In this document: piece by piece, positions 41,837-49,679 of the stretch | Numbering within the stretch: position 1 is the first letter of the stretch | Layout of the letters: every line of letters starts with the position of its first letter | Assembly (NCBI GenBank): GCA_016185015.1 | Contig: JACPOI010000015.1 | Coordinates: forward strand, 177,964 to 241,963 | Length of the DNA stretch: 64,000 nt | DNA from: Burkholderiales bacterium | Lineage (GTDB): Bacteria > Pseudomonadota > Gammaproteobacteria > Burkholderiales > Burkholderiaceae_C | Direction of reading: 5' to 3' | Translations under genes and position numbers: made by a program | The notes under the pieces: generated by a model | What the model saw: the letters and a program-made list of their open reading frames with translations, nothing else | Database searches by the model: none | What the model was told of the DNA's origin: nothing

Positions 41837-43135
41837 ATGCACCACGTGATCCTGGGCGCCGGTCCGGCCGGCGTGATCGCGGCCGAGACCTTGCGCCGGC
41901 AGGCGCCGGATGACCGCATCACCCTGGTAGGGGAGGAGCGCGAGGCGCCGTACTCGCGCATGGCCATTCCCTATCTGCTGATGGGCAACATCGGCGAAGA
42001 GGGAACCTTGCTGCGCAAGGGCGCGCGCCACTACAGCGACCTGCGCATCGAGGCCGTGCAGGCCCGGGCGACGAAGGTCGATGTCAAGGTGAAGCAGGTC
42101 ACGCTGGACAACGGGCAGACCCTGGCCTTCGACACGCTGCTGATCGCCACCGGCTCCAACCCGGTGAGCGCGCCCATTCCCGGCATCGACCTGCCCGGCG
42201 TGGAGAGCTGCTGGACGCTGGCCGATGCGCGCGCCATCCAGGCGCGTGCGGCCAAGGGCGCGCGTGTGCTGCAGATGGGCGCGGGTTTCATCGGCTGCAT
42301 CATCCTGGAAGCGCTGGCCGCACGCGGTGTGGCGCTGACCGTGGTGGAGATGGGCGACCGCATGGTGCCGCGCATGATGGGCCCGGCCGCTGGCGGCATG
42401 ATCAAGCAGTGGGTGGAGTCCAAGGGCGTGACGGTGTTTACCGGCACCAAGGTGGAGTCCATCACGCAGGGCAAGGACCAGACGCTGGACGTGAAACTGT
42501 CCAACGGCAAGACGCTCAATGTGGACCTGGTCATCAGTGCCACCGGTGTGAAACCCGCCATCGGCTTCCTGGAGACATCAGGCCTGAAATGCCTGCAGGG
42601 CGTGCTGACCGACGAGCACATGCAGAGCAATGTGCCGGGCATCTACGCCGCGGGCGACTGCGCCGAGGCCTTTGACAAGGTCAGCGGCAAGCCCATCGTC
42701 AGCGCCATCCAGCCCAATGCGGCCGAGCAGGCGCGGGTGGCGGCGCTGAACATGGCGCTGCAGAACAGGCCGGGCAAGCGTGCCGTGCTGCGCGGCGTGA
42801 CGCAGATCAACGTGCTGGACACCCTGGGCCTGATCTCCACGAGCTTCGGCAACTGGCAAGGCGCACCCGGTGGCCAGCACGCCGAGCTGACCGATGCGCC
42901 GGCCTGGCGCCATCTGAGCCTGCAGTTCCAGGGCGATGTGCTGGTGGGTTGCAACAGCGTGGGCTGGACCGAGCACGTGGGTGTGATGCGCGGTCTGGTC
43001 GAAGGCCAGGTGAAGCTGGGCGGCTGGAAGGACGCGCTGCTCAAGGACCCCACGCAGCTGGTGCCGGCCTACCTGGCTTGTGCGCAGGCGCAGGGCCACT
43101 GGAGCGGGGCGGACGATGCGCGTCGGCGTGCATGA
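41837..43135 (+). CDS. aorC: Aldehyde oxidoreductase FAD subunit
   Basis: A 432-aa pyridine-nucleotide-disulfide-type flavoprotein. FAD motif HHVILGAGPAGVIAAETL is at the N-terminus, the NAD(H) motif ARVLQMGAGFIGCIILEALA is mid-chain, and the second FAD motif VPGIYAAGDCAEAFD follows. It lacks the redox CxxxxC pair, as expected for NADH oxidoreductases of this class. In AOR complexes it transfers electrons to NAD+ (or hydrogen-derived electrons back to acids). It begins three bases after aorB. Confidence 0.92.
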   Translation: MHHVILGAGPAGVIAAETLRRQAPDDRITLVGEEREAPYSRMAIPYLLMGNIGEEGTLLRKGARHYSDLRIEAVQARATKVDVKVKQVTLDNGQTLAFDTLLIATGSNPVSAPIPGIDLPGVESCWTLADARAIQARAAKGARVLQMGAGFIGCIILEALAARGVALTVVEMGDRMVPRMMGPAAGGMIKQWVESKGVTVFTGTKVESITQGKDQTLDVKLSNGKTLNVDLVISATGVKPAIGFLETSGLKCLQGVLTDEHMQSNVPGIYAAGDCAEAFDKVSGKPIVSAIQPNAAEQARVAALNMALQNRPGKRAVLRGVTQINVLDTLGLISTSFGNWQGAPGGQHAELTDAPAWRHLSLQFQGDVLVGCNSVGWTEHVGVMRGLVEGQVKLGGWKDALLKDPTQLVPAYLACAQAQGHWSGADDARRRA

Positions 43136-43154
43136 CGATCGATAATTGGCGGTG

Positions 43155-43409
43155 ATGAAGATCACCTTCAAGCTCTTTGCCTCGCTGACCGACTACCTGC
43201 CGCCGCAGGCGCGCGGCGACAACCAGATCGCGGTGGACGTGGCCCCCGGCGCCACCATCACGCAGGTGATCGAACCCTATGGCCTGCCGCCCAAGCTGGT
43301 GCACCTGGTGCTGGTCAACGGCGTCTACATTGCGCCGGAGCAGCGGGCCACGCGGGCGCTGGTCGAAGACGACGTGCTGGCCATCTGGCCGCCGATTGCC
43401 GGCGGCTGA
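43155..43409 (+). CDS. aorD: MoaD/ThiS-family sulfur carrier for the tungsten cofactor
   Basis: An 84-aa ubiquitin-fold protein. It begins MKITFKLFASLTDYLPP and ends VLAIWPPIAGG; the terminal Gly-Gly is where sulfur is carried as thiocarboxylate for molybdopterin synthesis. A copy in the aor operon parallels the Aromatoleum arrangement and may serve W-pterin assembly. ATG 43155 is preferred over TTG 43146. It lies 19 bases after aorC. Confidence 0.88.
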   Translation: MKITFKLFASLTDYLPPQARGDNQIAVDVAPGATITQVIEPYGLPPKLVHLVLVNGVYIAPEQRATRALVEDDVLAIWPPIAGG

Positions 43410-43427
43410 GACGCGCGAGCCGGCGCC

Positions 43428-43727
43428 GTGCAATCCTTCTACCCCGAGCGTTTCGAGCGCGACATGGCCTGCACCGAGGCCGAGTGGCTGGCATGGCTGC
43501 CGCGTGCCGTGGGCGAGCACGCCCATGAGGTGCGGGGTGCCTCGGCCCGCGTCACCCTTGGCGCTGGAGAACTGCAACTGGACTGGCGGGTAGAGCCGCC
43601 GCGGGTCATCGCCCTGATGCGCCTGCCGCGCCTGGCCTTGCGTTTTGCCTTCAGCGGCGTGGGCGAGGCGCAGCGTTACGCTTTCATGAAACGCTTCGAC
43701 CTCTACACCCAGCGCGGCGGCGGTTGA
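43428..43727 (+). CDS. Unknown small protein at the end of the aor operon
   Basis: A 99-aa protein starting with GTG 43428, 18 bases after aorD. It reads FYPERFERDMACTEAEWLAW, then a beta-rich middle (ASARVTLGAGELQLDWRVEP) and RLPRLALRFAFSGVGEAQRY. There is no signal or membrane segment. Its length and its position directly after the sulfur carrier suggest a helper in cofactor insertion or operon control, but I do not recognise it. Confidence 0.7.
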   Translation: MQSFYPERFERDMACTEAEWLAWLPRAVGEHAHEVRGASARVTLGAGELQLDWRVEPPRVIALMRLPRLALRFAFSGVGEAQRYAFMKRFDLYTQRGGG

Positions 43728-43736
43728 GGCGGGGGC

Positions 43737-44366
43737 TCACCAGCGAGCCATCAGCCGGCCCACTTCCACTTTCGATTCGATGGGCGTCAGCGGGGTCTTG
43801 CCGTTCTTGATGCAGGCGCCGCTTTTCACGTCGAAGGCCCATTCGTGCTTGGGGCAGGTGAGGGTGAGGCCCTGCAGCGCGAGTTGCGGGATGTCGGTGC
43901 CCTGGTGCGGGCACAGGCTGTCGTAGACCTTGTAGCTCTGGCCTTCGCGGTAGACGAAGAGGCCGCGGCCCTCGCAGTCCATGCGCTTGACTTCGCCGTC
44001 ATCGAGGTCGGTGGCGGCCATGATGTCGTGCCACCGCGGCTGCGCGCCGTGCAGGGCCTCGGGCGCAAAGCCCGGCAACTGCATGGCGAGGATGATGTCG
44101 GTGGCCCAGACGATCTTGGTCAGGCCCAGGGTGGGGAAGGCCATGAGCAGCGCGTCGATGATCTCCAGGGGCGTGCAGCCTTCTTTCAGCGCGCGCTTGA
44201 GGTACTGGCGAAAACCGCGCTCGGTCTGCGCATCGACCTTGGTGATGACGGAGATGAGATTGCGGGTCTTCGGGTCCAGGTGCTTGCCGGCGTCCTTGAG
44301 GAAGCTGAAGTAGTGGCCCATGGCCTCGGGGCGGGCCTGGACGAGGTAGTCGAGCGCGTCGCTCAT
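43737..44366 (-). CDS. Fusion of carboxymuconolactone-decarboxylase-like and Rieske domains
   Basis: A 209-aa protein. Residues 1-105 are a CMD/AhpD-like helical domain ([20 protein letters not shown], then [20 protein letters not shown]), without the AhpD CxxC pair. Residues 110-209 are a Rieske [2Fe-2S] domain with CPHQGTD and CPKHEWAFD as the Cys-His ligands, NirD-like. A CMD-Rieske fusion is unusual; it suggests an electron-accepting partner for a small oxidoreductase or a redox sensor. It overlaps cobA by four bases and is downstream of it. Confidence 0.85.
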   Translation of the reverse strand: MSDALDYLVQARPEAMGHYFSFLKDAGKHLDPKTRNLISVITKVDAQTERGFRQYLKRALKEGCTPLEIIDALLMAFPTLGLTKIVWATDIILAMQLPGFAPEALHGAQPRWHDIMAATDLDDGEVKRMDCEGRGLFVYREGQSYKVYDSLCPHQGTDIPQLALQGLTLTCPKHEWAFDVKSGACIKNGKTPLTPIESKVEVGRLMARW

Positions 44367-45214
44367 GAAGGTCTCCTGGAAACGGTGGGCGACAGGGGCG
44401 GCAACTGGGCGGCCTCGTCGTGGGTCAGGCGCGTCTGTGCGCCGCTATGGGGTTCGAACCAGTCCAGCGTGCCGTGCAGCTGCACGACGTCGCCGACGAT
44501 GAGCAGGCTGGGCGACGAGAAGCCGCTGGGGGCGACCTTGGCTGGCAGATCCGCCAGGGTGCCGGTGAGCACACGCTGCGTGGCCAGGGTGCCGTGTTGC
44601 ACGATGGCGATGGGGCGCGTGGCCGGCGCGCCGTGGGCGATCAGCTGCAGGCAGATCTCGGGCAGGGCACTCAGGCCCATGTAGATCACCACCGTCTGTT
44701 GCGGGCGCACCAGCGCGGCCCAGTCCAGCTCGGGGTTGCCGTCCCTGAGGTGGCCGGTGACGAAGAGGCAGCTCTGCGCGTGGTCGCGGTGGGTGAGCGG
44801 GATGCCGGCGTAACAGGCCACGCCGCTGGCGGCCGTGATGCCGGGCACCACCTCGAAGGGCACGCCGTGCTCGGCCAGCTTCTGCATCTCCTCGCCGCCG
44901 CGGCCGAAGATGAAGGGGTCGCCGCCCTTGAGGCGCACCACCTGCTTGCCTTCCTGCGCCAGCTGCACCAGCAGGGCGTTGATCTGCTCCTGGCGCAGGG
45001 TGTGTTCGTTGCGGCGCTTGCCGGCATAGATGCGCTGCGCAGCCGGGTTGGCCAGCGCCAGCACGCCATCGGAGACGAGGTTGTCGTAGACCAGCACGTC
45101 GGCGCTGGCCAGCAGGCGCGCGGCGCGCAGGGTCAGCAGTTCGGGGTCGCCGGGGCCGGCGCCCACGAGGTAGACGCGGCCGTTCGTTGGCAGGGGCTTG
45201 GAATCGTTCTTCAA
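44363..45214 (-). CDS. cobA: Uroporphyrinogen-III C-methyltransferase
   Basis: A 283-aa SAM-dependent enzyme making precorrin-2 for siroheme or cobalamin. Motifs are [20 protein letters not shown], the [20 protein letters not shown] loop, [20 protein letters not shown] and [15 protein letters not shown]. It has only the methyltransferase part, without the CysG dehydrogenase domain. The start is TTG 45214, seven bases after AGGAG; no ATG fits. It is co-translated with the CMD-Rieske gene, hinting at a siroheme-linked redox role. Confidence 0.9.
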   Translation of the reverse strand: MKNDSKPLPTNGRVYLVGAGPGDPELLTLRAARLLASADVLVYDNLVSDGVLALANPAAQRIYAGKRRNEHTLRQEQINALLVQLAQEGKQVVRLKGGDPFIFGRGGEEMQKLAEHGVPFEVVPGITAASGVACYAGIPLTHRDHAQSCLFVTGHLRDGNPELDWAALVRPQQTVVIYMGLSALPEICLQLIAHGAPATRPIAIVQHGTLATQRVLTGTLADLPAKVAPSGFSSPSLLIVGDVVQLHGTLDWFEPHSGAQTRLTHDEAAQLPPLSPTVSRRPS

Positions 45215-45515
45215 AGTTGCACTCCTGGGGTGCCGATCGAGTGCTCGCCCCCGCAGGCCACGCGGCCAGTGTCCGGTGCCAGCCTGCGAATGGTACCGCG
45301 TGCGCCGGGATAGCCACTCATCAATCAGTACCCTGACACCGCGCATGACCGCAGGTGGGCGCTGGCGGGACGATCCGAAGGGGGATTTCGAGTCGAATTT
45401 GTAAGCGCAAATGGAACTTTCTGTACTTTCAGAAAGGCATGCGGTATATCTCTGGCTCAGAACAAAAAAGCAGTCAGGCGCACGGCGCAGTCGTTGCAAC
45501 TTCAGGGAGAAAACC

Positions 45516-46598
45516 ATGCATGGGTTGATCAAACTCGTATCCTTGTTTCTGCTGTTCCTGCTCGCGGGCTGTCCGACACTGGACACGGCGCCTGCCGCGC
45601 AGACGCCCTCCGGGCTCAATGTGCTGGCGGTCCTGCAGCGTGGCGGGGGCATCGTGAACGTGGGGCGCGACCCCAGCAACGGAACCTTCGAGATCCTGCC
45701 GGTGGCCCCTTCCACGGGGGAGTTCCAGCTGTATCTGGACGTGCCCTATCCGAGCAGCCTGCGTGTGCGACTCGATGGCGCCGAGCTGCCGCGCTTCGAG
45801 GCCATACCGTCCGGTACCGATCCCTCGGTCGGCGGCTTCTACCGCATCGTGGACATCAACCCCAACCCCCGACCGGCCCGCTGGCATCTGATCATCCGGC
45901 CGCCCGTGAGCCGGGTGGGTAGCCTGTCCTACACGCTGGCGGTGTCCAACATCACCGCGAACACCCGCATCCCCGTGGGGTCGCCGGACTTCGAGAGTGC
46001 GCCGCTGATCATTGCGCTGGGAGCACAACGCGTCTACCGGCTGGGTGTGGCGAGCGAAGGCGGCGGCAGCGGGCGCATCGGCAGCACGCCGGCAGCGATC
46101 AATTGCGGCAGTGACTGCAGCGTCACGCTGGGGCAGAGCCAGAGCTACACCCTGACCGCACAGCCTTCCCCCGGTTCCCGCTTCATCGGGTGGACCAGCA
46201 ATTGCCCGCAACCCAGCATCTGCAATTGCGCGGGGAACCGCTCGGGGTGTTCCGTCACGCTCAATGGGGCACCGGTGCAAGTCAATGCTCGTTTCGAGCC
46301 GGACAACTCCGCCGTCCAGTCCCAGGTCTGTCCTGGCCCGCGCGTGATACCCGGCTTCAGCTTCGCGGGCAACCCGGGCTGCGCGAGTGGTGTCATCGAC
46401 CAGCATCCGACCGCCGTTCTGGCCTGCGACAGCCAGGGATTCTTCTGCTGCGAATCTTCCATCGGCGGCAATACGCCCCGCTGCGCCGGTCTCGACAAGA
46501 GGGTGTTTTCCGCCGATTGCCGCAACCACGTCAACCCCAACGTGGGGCCGCCGCCGTCTGGCCCGCTGGATGGCTGCTACACCCGCAACGGTCCCTGA
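45516..46598 (+). CDS. Cysteine-rich lipoprotein with InlB-like B-repeat
   Basis: A 360-aa lipoprotein (lipobox LAGC). A beta-rich middle ([20 protein letters not shown]) is followed by a divergent InlB B-repeat-like unit, [20 protein letters not shown] then [14 protein letters not shown]. The C-terminal 90 residues are rich in cysteine ([19 protein letters not shown]). It is likely an outer-membrane or surface protein with disulfides. It is followed 24 bases later by another small Cys-rich gene. ATG 45516 follows CAGGGAGAAAACC. Confidence 0.75.
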   Translation: MHGLIKLVSLFLLFLLAGCPTLDTAPAAQTPSGLNVLAVLQRGGGIVNVGRDPSNGTFEILPVAPSTGEFQLYLDVPYPSSLRVRLDGAELPRFEAIPSGTDPSVGGFYRIVDINPNPRPARWHLIIRPPVSRVGSLSYTLAVSNITANTRIPVGSPDFESAPLIIALGAQRVYRLGVASEGGGSGRIGSTPAAINCGSDCSVTLGQSQSYTLTAQPSPGSRFIGWTSNCPQPSICNCAGNRSGCSVTLNGAPVQVNARFEPDNSAVQSQVCPGPRVIPGFSFAGNPGCASGVIDQHPTAVLACDSQGFFCCESSIGGNTPRCAGLDKRVFSADCRNHVNPNVGPPPSGPLDGCYTRNGP

Positions 46599-46622
46599 TC
46601 ACCACAAGAAAAGGGGCGCATC

Positions 46623-46928
46623 ATGCCGAAACCAGAAGCTGATCCTGATGAAGATCCGCGCGACGACGCGGATGAAGGCTCGTCCGGAGGTGCCTTCGCC
46701 ATTGTCATCGTGGCGGTCATCGTGTCCATCTTTGCCGTGCTCGGATTCATCGGGGGTTGGCTGTCGTCGCGACCTTTTCCGCCGCCTGCGGGCACGACGA
46801 CCTGCAGCACGACCTGCATGGGATTCTTGCAGCTCGAATGCCCAGGCAACCGCTTGATGGGATTTTGTCTGGGCATTTCCGTCTGCGACAGCCCGACGCA
46901 TGCCTGCGGCGTCAATCCGCCCCCCTGA
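46623..46928 (+). CDS. Small membrane-anchored cysteine-rich protein
   Basis: A 101-aa protein. An acidic N-terminus (PEADPDEDPRDDADEG) leads to one membrane helix (FAIVIVAVIVSIFAVLGFIG), then a Cys-rich outer tail (CSTTCMGFLQLEC, MGFCLGISVCDSPTHACG). It is the partner of the preceding lipoprotein; the tails share a similar cysteine style, so the two may cooperate on the cell surface. Family unknown. Confidence 0.65.
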   Translation: MPKPEADPDEDPRDDADEGSSGGAFAIVIVAVIVSIFAVLGFIGGWLSSRPFPPPAGTTTCSTTCMGFLQLECPGNRLMGFCLGISVCDSPTHACGVNPPP

Positions 46929-46944
46929 ATGCTGATCGCGCTGC

Positions 46945-47325
46945 CTAGCGCGCGAGGATCAGTTCCACGCTCTTGATGCCGGCGATGGTGAGGACCAGCG
47001 AGCCCAGCAGGTGCAGCCCGGCGGTGCCCAGGGCCAGCGCATAACGTGCCTGCTGCAGCATGGACACCACCTCGGCCGAGAAGCTGGAGAAGGTGGTGAG
47101 CGCGCCCAGGAAGCCGGTGACGAGCATGAGGCGCCAGGCCGGGTCCAACTGCGGCAGGGCCTGGAACACGGCCACACACACGCCGATGAGGTAGCCGCCG
47201 ACCAGGTTGGCCGTGAGCGTGCCCCAGGGCAGCAGGGCACCGGGGGTGCTGAGCCACAGGCCCAGCCGCCAGCGCAGCAGAGCGCCGGCGCAAGCACCGA
47301 GGCAGATGGCGAGGACGGGCAGCAT
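46945..47325 (-). CDS. crcB: Fluoride channel CrcB (Fluc)
   Basis: A 126-aa four-helix membrane protein that exports fluoride as a dual-topology dimer. Family marks are [16 protein letters not shown], then [18 protein letters not shown] and [19 protein letters not shown] (the conserved phenylalanine/threonine track). Length is normal. No fluoride riboswitch of normal size is visible in front of it. Confidence 0.93.
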   Translation of the reverse strand: MLPVLAICLGACAGALLRWRLGLWLSTPGALLPWGTLTANLVGGYLIGVCVAVFQALPQLDPAWRLMLVTGFLGALTTFSSFSAEVVSMLQQARYALALGTAGLHLLGSLVLTIAGIKSVELILAR

Positions 47326-47392
47326 GGGGGGAGTTTATCGCCCCCGGGTGACGGGGTATCGCTGCCCGCACCTGCGGCGTATCATCGTTTGC

Positions 47393-47737
47393 ATGGCCCT
47401 CCCGCATGCCTCCGCCGGTCAATCCATCGACGTCCAGCCCCTGGGCGAGCGGCTCGCGGGTGCGAAGACGGTGGCGCTGTTCAAGGCGCAGGACCTGGAG
47501 GTGATGCGGCTGGTGCTGCAAGCCGGCAAGTCACTGCCGCCGCACCAGGTGGCCGGCGAGATCACGATCCAGTGCATCGAGGGCACGCTCGACGTCAGCG
47601 TCGACGGCCGCAGCCATGTGTTAAGAGCCGGGCAGCTGCTGTTCCTGGCCGGTGGTGCCCAACACGGCGTGACGGCGCTGCAGGACGCCTCGGCCCTGGT
47701 GACGATCGCCTTGCGCAAGCCGCCGCAGGCCGGTTAA
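47393..47737 (+). CDS. Small cupin protein
   Basis: A 114-aa single-domain cupin. The core reads VMRLVLQAGKSLPPHQVAGE, ITIQCIEGTLDVSVDGRSHV and LRAGQLLFLAGGAQHGVTAL. Two histidines (PPHQ and QHGV) could bind a metal. No enzyme activity can be assigned. It is divergent from crcB. The ATG at 47393 is the start; upstream codons in frame overlap crcB. Confidence 0.82.
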   Translation: MALPHASAGQSIDVQPLGERLAGAKTVALFKAQDLEVMRLVLQAGKSLPPHQVAGEITIQCIEGTLDVSVDGRSHVLRAGQLLFLAGGAQHGVTALQDASALVTIALRKPPQAG

Positions 47738-47888
47738 CGCGCGACGCTGAAGCGTTGCTTGCGGCCTGCCTGTGTGCAGACCCTAATACCCTGACCTCAG
47801 CGCGGCTATTGATATGAGCCCTTGATCTGGTGTACCTTGAGGCAAACGAGGGCCGCACATCCTGTGGCATCCAAACTCAGGGGATATT

Positions 47889-49679
47889 TTGATCAAGGCC
47901 AGCACCATCGATGACTATTGCTCGGGGGTGATCGACACGCTGTTTGCCAGCGACCTTGATGTGGGCCTGGCGGTCCTGGACCGCGATCTGCGCTACTGCC
48001 GCATGAACCAGGCCCTGGCCGCCTTCAACGGCGTGCCGCTTGAGGCGGCCCTGGGGCGCACCGTGGCCCAGGTGCTGCCCTCTGCGTACATCGAGGTGGC
48101 CCCTATGCTCCTGCGCGTCCTGGGCGGCGAGGCCATCGAGAAGATCAAGGTGTTGGTCGAGGTGCCCAGCCTGCCGGGTCGCCTCTCGGAGTGGGAGGCC
48201 AGTTACCTGCCCATCCGGTCGGACGACGGCGCGGTGGTCGGCATCCTGGTCAAGGCGGTCAACGTCACGTTGCAGCACCAGGCCCTGCATGCCCTGCAGG
48301 AGAGTGAGAGCCGCGTGCGGCGTGTGCTCGACAGCATCCATGCCTTTGTGGGGGTGCTGACGCCGCAAGGCGTGCTGCTGGAGGCCAACCGTGCGCCGCT
48401 GGAAGCGGCCGGCATCACTCTGGAGGAGGTGCAGGGCCTTGCGGTCTGGGACACCTACTGGTGCAATTACGACCCGGCGGTGCAGGCCTGGCTGCGCGAT
48501 GCGGTGCAGCGCGCGGCGCAGGGCGAGGTGGTGCGCCAGGACATCGTGCTGCGCATGGTCGGCGACACGCGCATGACCATCGATTTCATGATGGCGCCGC
48601 TGCGCAACGACGAAGGGGAGATCACGCACCTCATTCCCTCGGGCATCGACGTCTCGTCGCGCATGGCCAGCGAGGCACGCTTTCGCAGCCTGTTCGACCA
48701 GGCGCCCGAGGGCATGACGCTGGTCGACGCCAGTGGCCACATGCTGTTTGCCAACCGCAGCATGGGCGAACTCTTTGCCTGCAGCCCCGACCAGCTGGTT
48801 GGGCGTCACGTCAACATGCTGCTGCCCGAAGCCCGGCGCTCCACGCACACGGCCGTGATGGGCGACTACCTGCACGCGCCCACCAAGCGCGTGATGGCCG
48901 CGCGGCGCCAGCTGTCGGCGCGGCGCCTGGACGGCAGCGAGTTCCCGGTGGAGGTGGCGCTCAACCCCATCCCCGGCCGTGTTCCGCCCGAGGTCCTGGC
49001 CACGGTGGTGGACATCACGGACCGGCTGGCCGCGCAGGCCGCCATGGAGGCCTCCTTGCAGGAAAAGACGCTGCTGCTCAACGAGGTGCACCACCGGGTC
49101 AAGAACAACCTGCAGATCGTCGCGAGCCTGCTGGACATCCAGTCGCGCAGCGCTGGCGAGGCCGCCCGTGAAGTGCTGCGTGACAGCAAGAGCCGGGTGC
49201 GTGTGATCGCCCTGACGCACCAGCTGCTGTACGAAGGCACCAATTTCGCCAACCTCGAGCTGGGGCCTTACCTGCGCAATCTTTCGCAGCTGCTCAAGCA
49301 GACCTATCAGGGCGAGACCACCGGCGTCGAGGTCGAGGTTCAGGTGCCCGACGAGGGTATGAAGATCGACCTGCAGCGGGCCATCCCCTGCGGGCTGATC
49401 GTCAATGAACTCGTGACCAATGCGTTCAAGCATGCCTTCGCCGGCCGCGAGCGCGGACACATCCGCATCCAGGCCGGACAGGTGGGCGCCGACCAGGGCT
49501 TTCTGGACGTCGCCGACGATGGTGTCGGCCTGCCGGCCGGCTTTGACGCACCCGCTGCGAAGACCATGGGTTTCCAGCTGGTGCAGATGCTGGCGCAGCA
49601 GATCGGCGCCGACTATGTGCTGCATACCGAGGCCGGCACCCGCCTGCGTTTCACGTTTCCGCTTGAGAGGTCCCCATGA
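47889..49679 (+). CDS. PAS-domain histidine kinase of the HisKA_2 type
   Basis: A 596-aa soluble sensor kinase. Three PAS-like units occupy residues 1-390 (for example FRSLFDQAPEGMTLVDASGH and the DGSEFPVEVALNPIPG unit). The phosphoacceptor helix is the HisKA_2 form EVHHRVKNNLQIVASLLDIQ, followed by the ATPase domain (NELVTNAFKHAF, DDGVGLPAG). TTG 47889 is the start, behind AGGGGA. Its stop overlaps the response regulator by four bases, so the pair is one signalling unit. The stimulus is unknown; PAS suggests redox, light or small molecule. Confidence 0.92.
   Translation: MIKASTIDDYCSGVIDTLFASDLDVGLAVLDRDLRYCRMNQALAAFNGVPLEAALGRTVAQVLPSAYIEVAPMLLRVLGGEAIEKIKVLVEVPSLPGRLSEWEASYLPIRSDDGAVVGILVKAVNVTLQHQALHALQESESRVRRVLDSIHAFVGVLTPQGVLLEANRAPLEAAGITLEEVQGLAVWDTYWCNYDPAVQAWLRDAVQRAAQGEVVRQDIVLRMVGDTRMTIDFMMAPLRNDEGEITHLIPSGIDVSSRMASEARFRSLFDQAPEGMTLVDASGHMLFANRSMGELFACSPDQLVGRHVNMLLPEARRSTHTAVMGDYLHAPTKRVMAARRQLSARRLDGSEFPVEVALNPIPGRVPPEVLATVVDITDRLAAQAAMEASLQEKTLLLNEVHHRVKNNLQIVASLLDIQSRSAGEAAREVLRDSKSRVRVIALTHQLLYEGTNFANLELGPYLRNLSQLLKQTYQGETTGVEVEVQVPDEGMKIDLQRAIPCGLIVNELVTNAFKHAFAGRERGHIRIQAGQVGADQGFLDVADDGVGLPAGFDAPAAKTMGFQLVQMLAQQIGADYVLHTEAGTRLRFTFPLERSP

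Noticed and set aside
47326..47360. GGGGCGATAAACTCCCCCC-like sequence directly before crcB, reminiscent of a fluoride riboswitch
   Set aside because: Only the first stem resembles the aptamer; it touches the start codon and leaves no room for the pseudoknot and the conserved 3' strand.
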